From contig NC_134439.1 in the NCBI RefSeq assembly GCF_030867145.1, forward strand, positions 5,989,379 through 6,053,378: DNA of 64,000 bases, written 5' to 3'. A model generated the notes under the pieces. That model saw nothing but the letters and a program-made list of their open reading frames with translations, was not told the DNA's origin and searched no databases. Position 1 is the stretch's first letter; each line of letters starts with the position of its first letter. The DNA comes from Opisthocomus hoazin. Taxonomy: Eukaryota; Chordata; Aves; Opisthocomiformes; Opisthocomidae. The position numbers and the translations under genes were made by a program. Positions 61,001 through 64,000 of this stretch are shown here, one piece after another.

Positions 61001-63269
61001 CCCAAACGCAGACCAGGATGAGCAGCCAAAGCCACTGCAGCTCGCAGCCCGCTCTGCAGCACGGCCACGCCAGCCTCCAACCCTCTTCGGCATTCCCAAG
61101 GCTCACCCAAACGCAGACGGAGATTGGTGGCAGCGAGGGGGAGGAAAACGAACTAGCAAGGATTTGTCGGGAAATCCGGGGTGTCTGTCCAAGGGTGAGG
61201 AGGTCGCAGCTGAAATTTTCCAACCCCCTGCCCAGCCCCTCAGGATACCGTCCTCCCTTCTGGCAGCAATTTCTTTGTAATGTGCATCTGATATAATCTC
61301 ATTACTAGTTTAGTGTTCGTACCGAATTATCAGCTTGCCTTCCTCCCTTTGCCTAAATATTTCACAGCCAAGTGCTCCAGAAGTTACATCGTCCTGATCC
61401 AGTGCCTAAAAAAGTTGCCAGATTCCTAGTACACACACAGCTACAAAACAAAACAAAAAAAAAGCTAATTGCCACCAAGCAACAACTGTCCCTAAGAGGC
61501 CACAAACGAAACTCGGAAGAATCCCACCAATTTCCATTTCTTCAGGGCTCCTAACAGCACCACTGATCAAAGGCTGATTAAATTCATTATCCTGCTTCCT
61601 GGGCAAGGCTCTGAGCAGCAAGCACTTGGAACATCCTTTGACTCAGAAAGATAGCGCTGTGTTGAACTACATTTGGAAGCTTTCACTCCATCATCAGGCA
61701 AGCTAGAAATACAATTCTATTTTTTTGAGCATCTTATTTGTTTCTGTAAAAATTAAACCTAAATCCCTTTCAGTCTCTAGGAAGTATCCATTAATTCACT
61801 GGAGAAATAGGTGCTTGAGCCCTTAATTTAGGAAGGAATGAGGTTTCTGAATTCTTTGACCACCTGAATGTTCTCCCAGAACAGTATCCAGAAAGCAACT
61901 GCAAACCAATTCCAGTACGAGATTTGTGCCTGCCATCACAGACAAGGGAGAAGTTTCCAGAGAAAAATATAAAGATGGTCTTGGGAACCTCCAAAGGAGG
62001 TGGATCAGAGAGCTGAGCCTTCGCTGGCATCTGCCACGGGACCCTCTCCTCCCTCCCAAGACCCATGCCAACCCAGCAACACGGAGCCGCAGAGTCCGGG
62101 GGGACACACGTGGCCTGAGCTCTGGCAGCCGAAGCCTAAAGTCAGAGGGAGACAAGATTGGGGCCAAAAAGCCCCTTTTATGTTCCGAGTTGGAGAAGAG
62201 AGAGATGTGTAATTCTCCCCGCACAGCCAGCTGAGGAATGGGATTGTCACTGTGCGTGTGGGAGTCCCCTCACCACAACGGGGCCACAGGGACTGCCCTG
62301 AGCGAGAAAGCCAGGGGCTGTGACAGGGGACCGTGCCGTGGGTGTCAAACCAGTGTCCCCAGGGCCTCTGGTGCCAGAGCCACAGCCCCCTGCACGCAGG
62401 GACACAACCCCAAACGGCATCACCCCCCCAGCCCCGGGAAAACGAGCATTGGGGAAGAGGTGTTGGCAAAGGCGTTGGGGAAGAGGAGACAGGCAGACGG
62501 GCGGGCACGAGGGGAACGAGAAGCGTCCAGCAGCAGCGAAGCCTAAAGCCACCCCAGGCAGGAGGATGCGATGTCTGGGAGGGACACCCTGACCCAGGGG
62601 GGGACCCAAACGGCCCGGAGATGGGGACGCTCTGGGGAAGGAGCCCCAGCCCCAGAAGAAAGGCGCTGACAGGGACAAGCGTGGGAAGGGGCAGACCCCA
62701 CGGACACCCTCCTCACGGGGCAGGCACCCACCGGGCCAGGGGACGAGCAGGACCCCAGGGTGCCCTGGAGGGAGAATCCAGGGCAGGACTCGGATTAGGG
62801 CACGGATGCCAGGGGGAGGGAAGGCTGCGATGTGGGTGGGTGGGGGAAGCGGGTTTGGGGGTCAGAGCCCGATCCGGGGGGCGAGGGCCCTGCTCTGAGG
62901 GGAGGGGCGGGAAAAGGCCCTGCCTGAGGGACAGCGGGGAGGGCCCGATCCGGGCAGGGGGGCGGGAGGGAGCTCGCTGAGGGGAAGGGCTCGCTGTGAG
63001 GGGGATGAGGGCCCGTCCCGAGGGGATGCGGAGGGCCCGGGGGGGGGCCCGCGGCTGAGGGGGCGGGAGGGCCCGCGGCGGCCCGCGCTCACCGTGTGGT
63101 TGGCCCCCCACATGAGGACGCTGAGCAGCGGCTCCGAGGCCCGGAACAGCTTCACCTTCTGGCACACGAAGTGTTTCTTCTTGGTTTTGGTCTTGCTGGC
63201 GCTGAGGGCCGAGCCCAGCGCCGCCCCGACGCCTCCCGCCGACGAGCCCCCCGCGCAGTTCGAGGCCAT
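43085..63269 (-). CDS. PIP4K2B: PIP4K2B, PI5P 4-kinase type-2 beta (422 aa)
   Basis: PIP4K2B phosphorylates PI5P to PI(4,5)P2 and can use GTP. Coding exons in transcript order: 63269-63093, 53740-53643, 52006-51910, 47961-47809, 47069-46923, 46563-46525, 45051-44938, 44635-44377, 43972-43869, 43165-43085. The frame runs unbroken from ATG to TAG. Residue K156 (FVIKAVSS) is the likely ATP-site Lys. TRNVF at 207-211 is the GTP-preference motif described for the beta isoform. [12 protein letters not shown] (about 282-293) and [10 protein letters not shown] are the catalytic and metal-binding segments. Residues ~296-320 form a very acidic insert ([20 protein letters not shown]), the region linked to nuclear targeting of the beta isoform. 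The protein ends [10 protein letters not shown]. It is six residues longer than human, with the difference in a Gly/Ala/Ser-rich N-terminus. The GCCATGG start context is strong. Introns hold one CR1 fragment and a CT repeat. Confidence 0.98.
44255..44279. repeat. (CT)n microsatellite
   Basis: About 12 CT units lie in a PIP4K2B intron, roughly 100 bp downstream (in transcript order) of the exon 44635-44377 donor. In the transcript this is a GA repeat. Confidence 0.9.
45362..45515 (-). mobile_element. CR1 LINE 3'-end fragment in PIP4K2B intron
   Basis: An antisense CR1 tail of a different subfamily from the other three. It starts with the inverted terminal repeat (ATAGAATCATAAAATCATAG), then GTTTAGGTTGGAAAAGACC, AGTCCAACTGTTAACCTAGC and CATCTACACACCTTCTAAAT. 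It is 5'-truncated after about 150 bp. Confidence 0.95.
47962..51909. other. PIP4K2B intron, no feature recognised
   Basis: An intron of about 3.9 kb. No exon, transposon or RNA gene was recognised; open frames lack family similarity. Confidence 0.55.
53741..63092. other. PIP4K2B intron 1
   Basis: A 9.3-kb first intron between the exon carrying the start codon and the second coding exon. It has mixed composition and becomes strongly GC-rich from about 62300 towards the CpG island. I recognised no exon, transposon, tRNA or long tandem repeat in it. Confidence 0.6.
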
Positions 63270-63560
63270 GGCGGACCCGGACCGGCAGCGGCACCGGGAG
63301 CCGGACCGAACCCCCTCCCCCGGGCTCCCCCCTACCAGCGCCTCCGCATGGTTCCGCCCGGCCCGGCACACGCCCCCCGCCCGCAGTGGTACCGCCCGCC
63401 CCTGTCAGCCCGTTGGTCCGGCCCGGCCCGTTAGCTTCCCCCTCGCCGCCCCCCTCCTCCGCCGCCGAGGTGGTTCCGTCCCCGCCTCCCCCACCCCGCC
63501 CCCGCGGTGGTTCGCTCCCGCCCCGGCCGGCCGAGCCCGCTCCGGCCCCGCTCTGAGGAG
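62560..63560 (-). promoter_or_regulatory. PIP4K2B: PIP4K2B CpG-island promoter region
   Basis: CpG-dense DNA surrounds the PIP4K2B start codon, with multiple GC boxes (GCCCCGCC/GGGGCGGG types) and no TATA box. The 5' UTR and start site lie upstream of the ATG, probably between 63280 and 63500, but cannot be fixed by eye. Confidence 0.6.
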
Positions 63561-64000
63561 GCGCCAAGATGGCGGAGGGCTGAGGGGGTGGGGAGCGGGA
63601 GGCACCATGTCCTCGCCGAGGAGGGGGAAGCCCCGGGTGCTCGGGAGCGGGAGAGCAGCGCTGGCCACTGGCTCGCTCCGCCTCAACACGCGGCAGGAAC
63701 GGGGAGAAGCGCAGTCGGCTGGGGCCGAGAAAGGGAACAGGGAAAGGGCCGGACGGAGGAAGAGGGAGAGGGCAAAGAGAGCGTCCTTCCCTCCTCCTCT
63801 TCCCGGGGATAGTCTCGCCCAGTTGGCGTGAGGTATCCGCCCACGCCCCGCCTCGTTCTGAAGGGGCCAATAAGCAGCGAGGCACCTGGAATTATGAATG
63901 GACTGCTACGCCCGTCCCGGGCCGCCGTGTAAAGGGCGCGGAGCGGGGCCGGGGCAGCCGGGACCCCCCCCAGGGGCTGCGGGCCCGGCGGGCCGGGGCG
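63561..64000. other. GC-rich upstream DNA at the right edge
   Basis: CpG-rich sequence with a CCAAT box at 63867-63871 and a GC box near 63844. A 74-codon plus-strand frame (63607-63831) has a fair start context but no recognised similarity. I see no exon of CWC25, the gene I would expect next from human gene order. Confidence 0.45.
63565..63575 (+). promoter_or_regulatory. YY1-like motif, plus strand
   Basis: CAAGATGGCGG is a near-perfect YY1 motif of the kind found just downstream of TATA-less start sites, oriented for plus-strand transcription. It lies about 300 bp from the PIP4K2B ATG on the opposite strand, suggesting a divergent promoter. Confidence 0.5.

Noticed and set aside
47962-63092. 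Many open frames of 60-190 codons in PIP4K2B introns
   Set aside because: None shows family motifs, good splice-site framing or repeat-element similarity; consistent with chance.
63607-63831. 74-codon plus-strand frame as a coding gene
   Set aside because: No recognised similarity or splice evidence, and CpG islands often give open frames; kept only as a question in the findings.

Overview
The window is nuclear DNA from a vertebrate, almost certainly a bird. It carries four CR1 LINE fragments of the avian/reptilian type, compact introns, long GC-rich stretches with homopolymer G/C runs (as on avian microchromosomes), and five multi-exon protein genes in an order I recall from human 17q12: MLLT6, CISD3, PCGF2, PSMB3, PIP4K2B. 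All exons were built by hand from splice sites, reading-frame continuity and remembered family sequence. No alignment was run.

Layout. 1-11.8 kb: the 3' half of MLLT6 (+), with eight coding exons at 3193-8261 and a long 3' UTR, preceded by an intron holding a dead CR1 copy and a GC-rich patch with a CTCF-like motif. 11.8-17.9 kb: intergenic, with a CR1 scrap, an orphan poly(A) signal and a 24-bp minisatellite. 17.9-18.7 kb: CISD3 (+), two coding exons. 19.0-30.4 kb: PCGF2 (-), nine coding exons plus a likely non-coding first exon in a strong CpG island; its introns hold a minisatellite and an unusual duplicated block that copies a splice donor. 30.4-35.0 kb: the spacer between the divergent PCGF2 and PSMB3 promoters, holding an ~860-bp polypurine tract, two minisatellites and an intact tRNA-Asn(GTT) gene. 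35.0-37.9 kb: PSMB3 (+), six exons. 38.3-63.3 kb: PIP4K2B (-), ten coding exons, a long 3' UTR and a 9.3-kb first intron. 63.3-64.0 kb: GC-rich upstream/promoter DNA; no exon of a further gene was recognised (I would expect CWC25 beyond the edge from human gene order).

The genes do not form one pathway: MLLT6 is a DOT1L-complex chromatin reader, PCGF2 a Polycomb PRC1 RING protein, CISD3 a mitochondrial iron-sulfur protein, PSMB3 a proteasome core subunit and PIP4K2B a phosphoinositide kinase. Their adjacency is conserved synteny. I found no bacterial-style operon, CRISPR, phage or novel enzymatic system. The most unusual features are non-coding: the duplicated splice-donor block in PCGF2, the polypurine tract beside the tRNA, a probable antisense 3' overlap of CISD3 and PCGF2, and a tandem acceptor in PCGF2.
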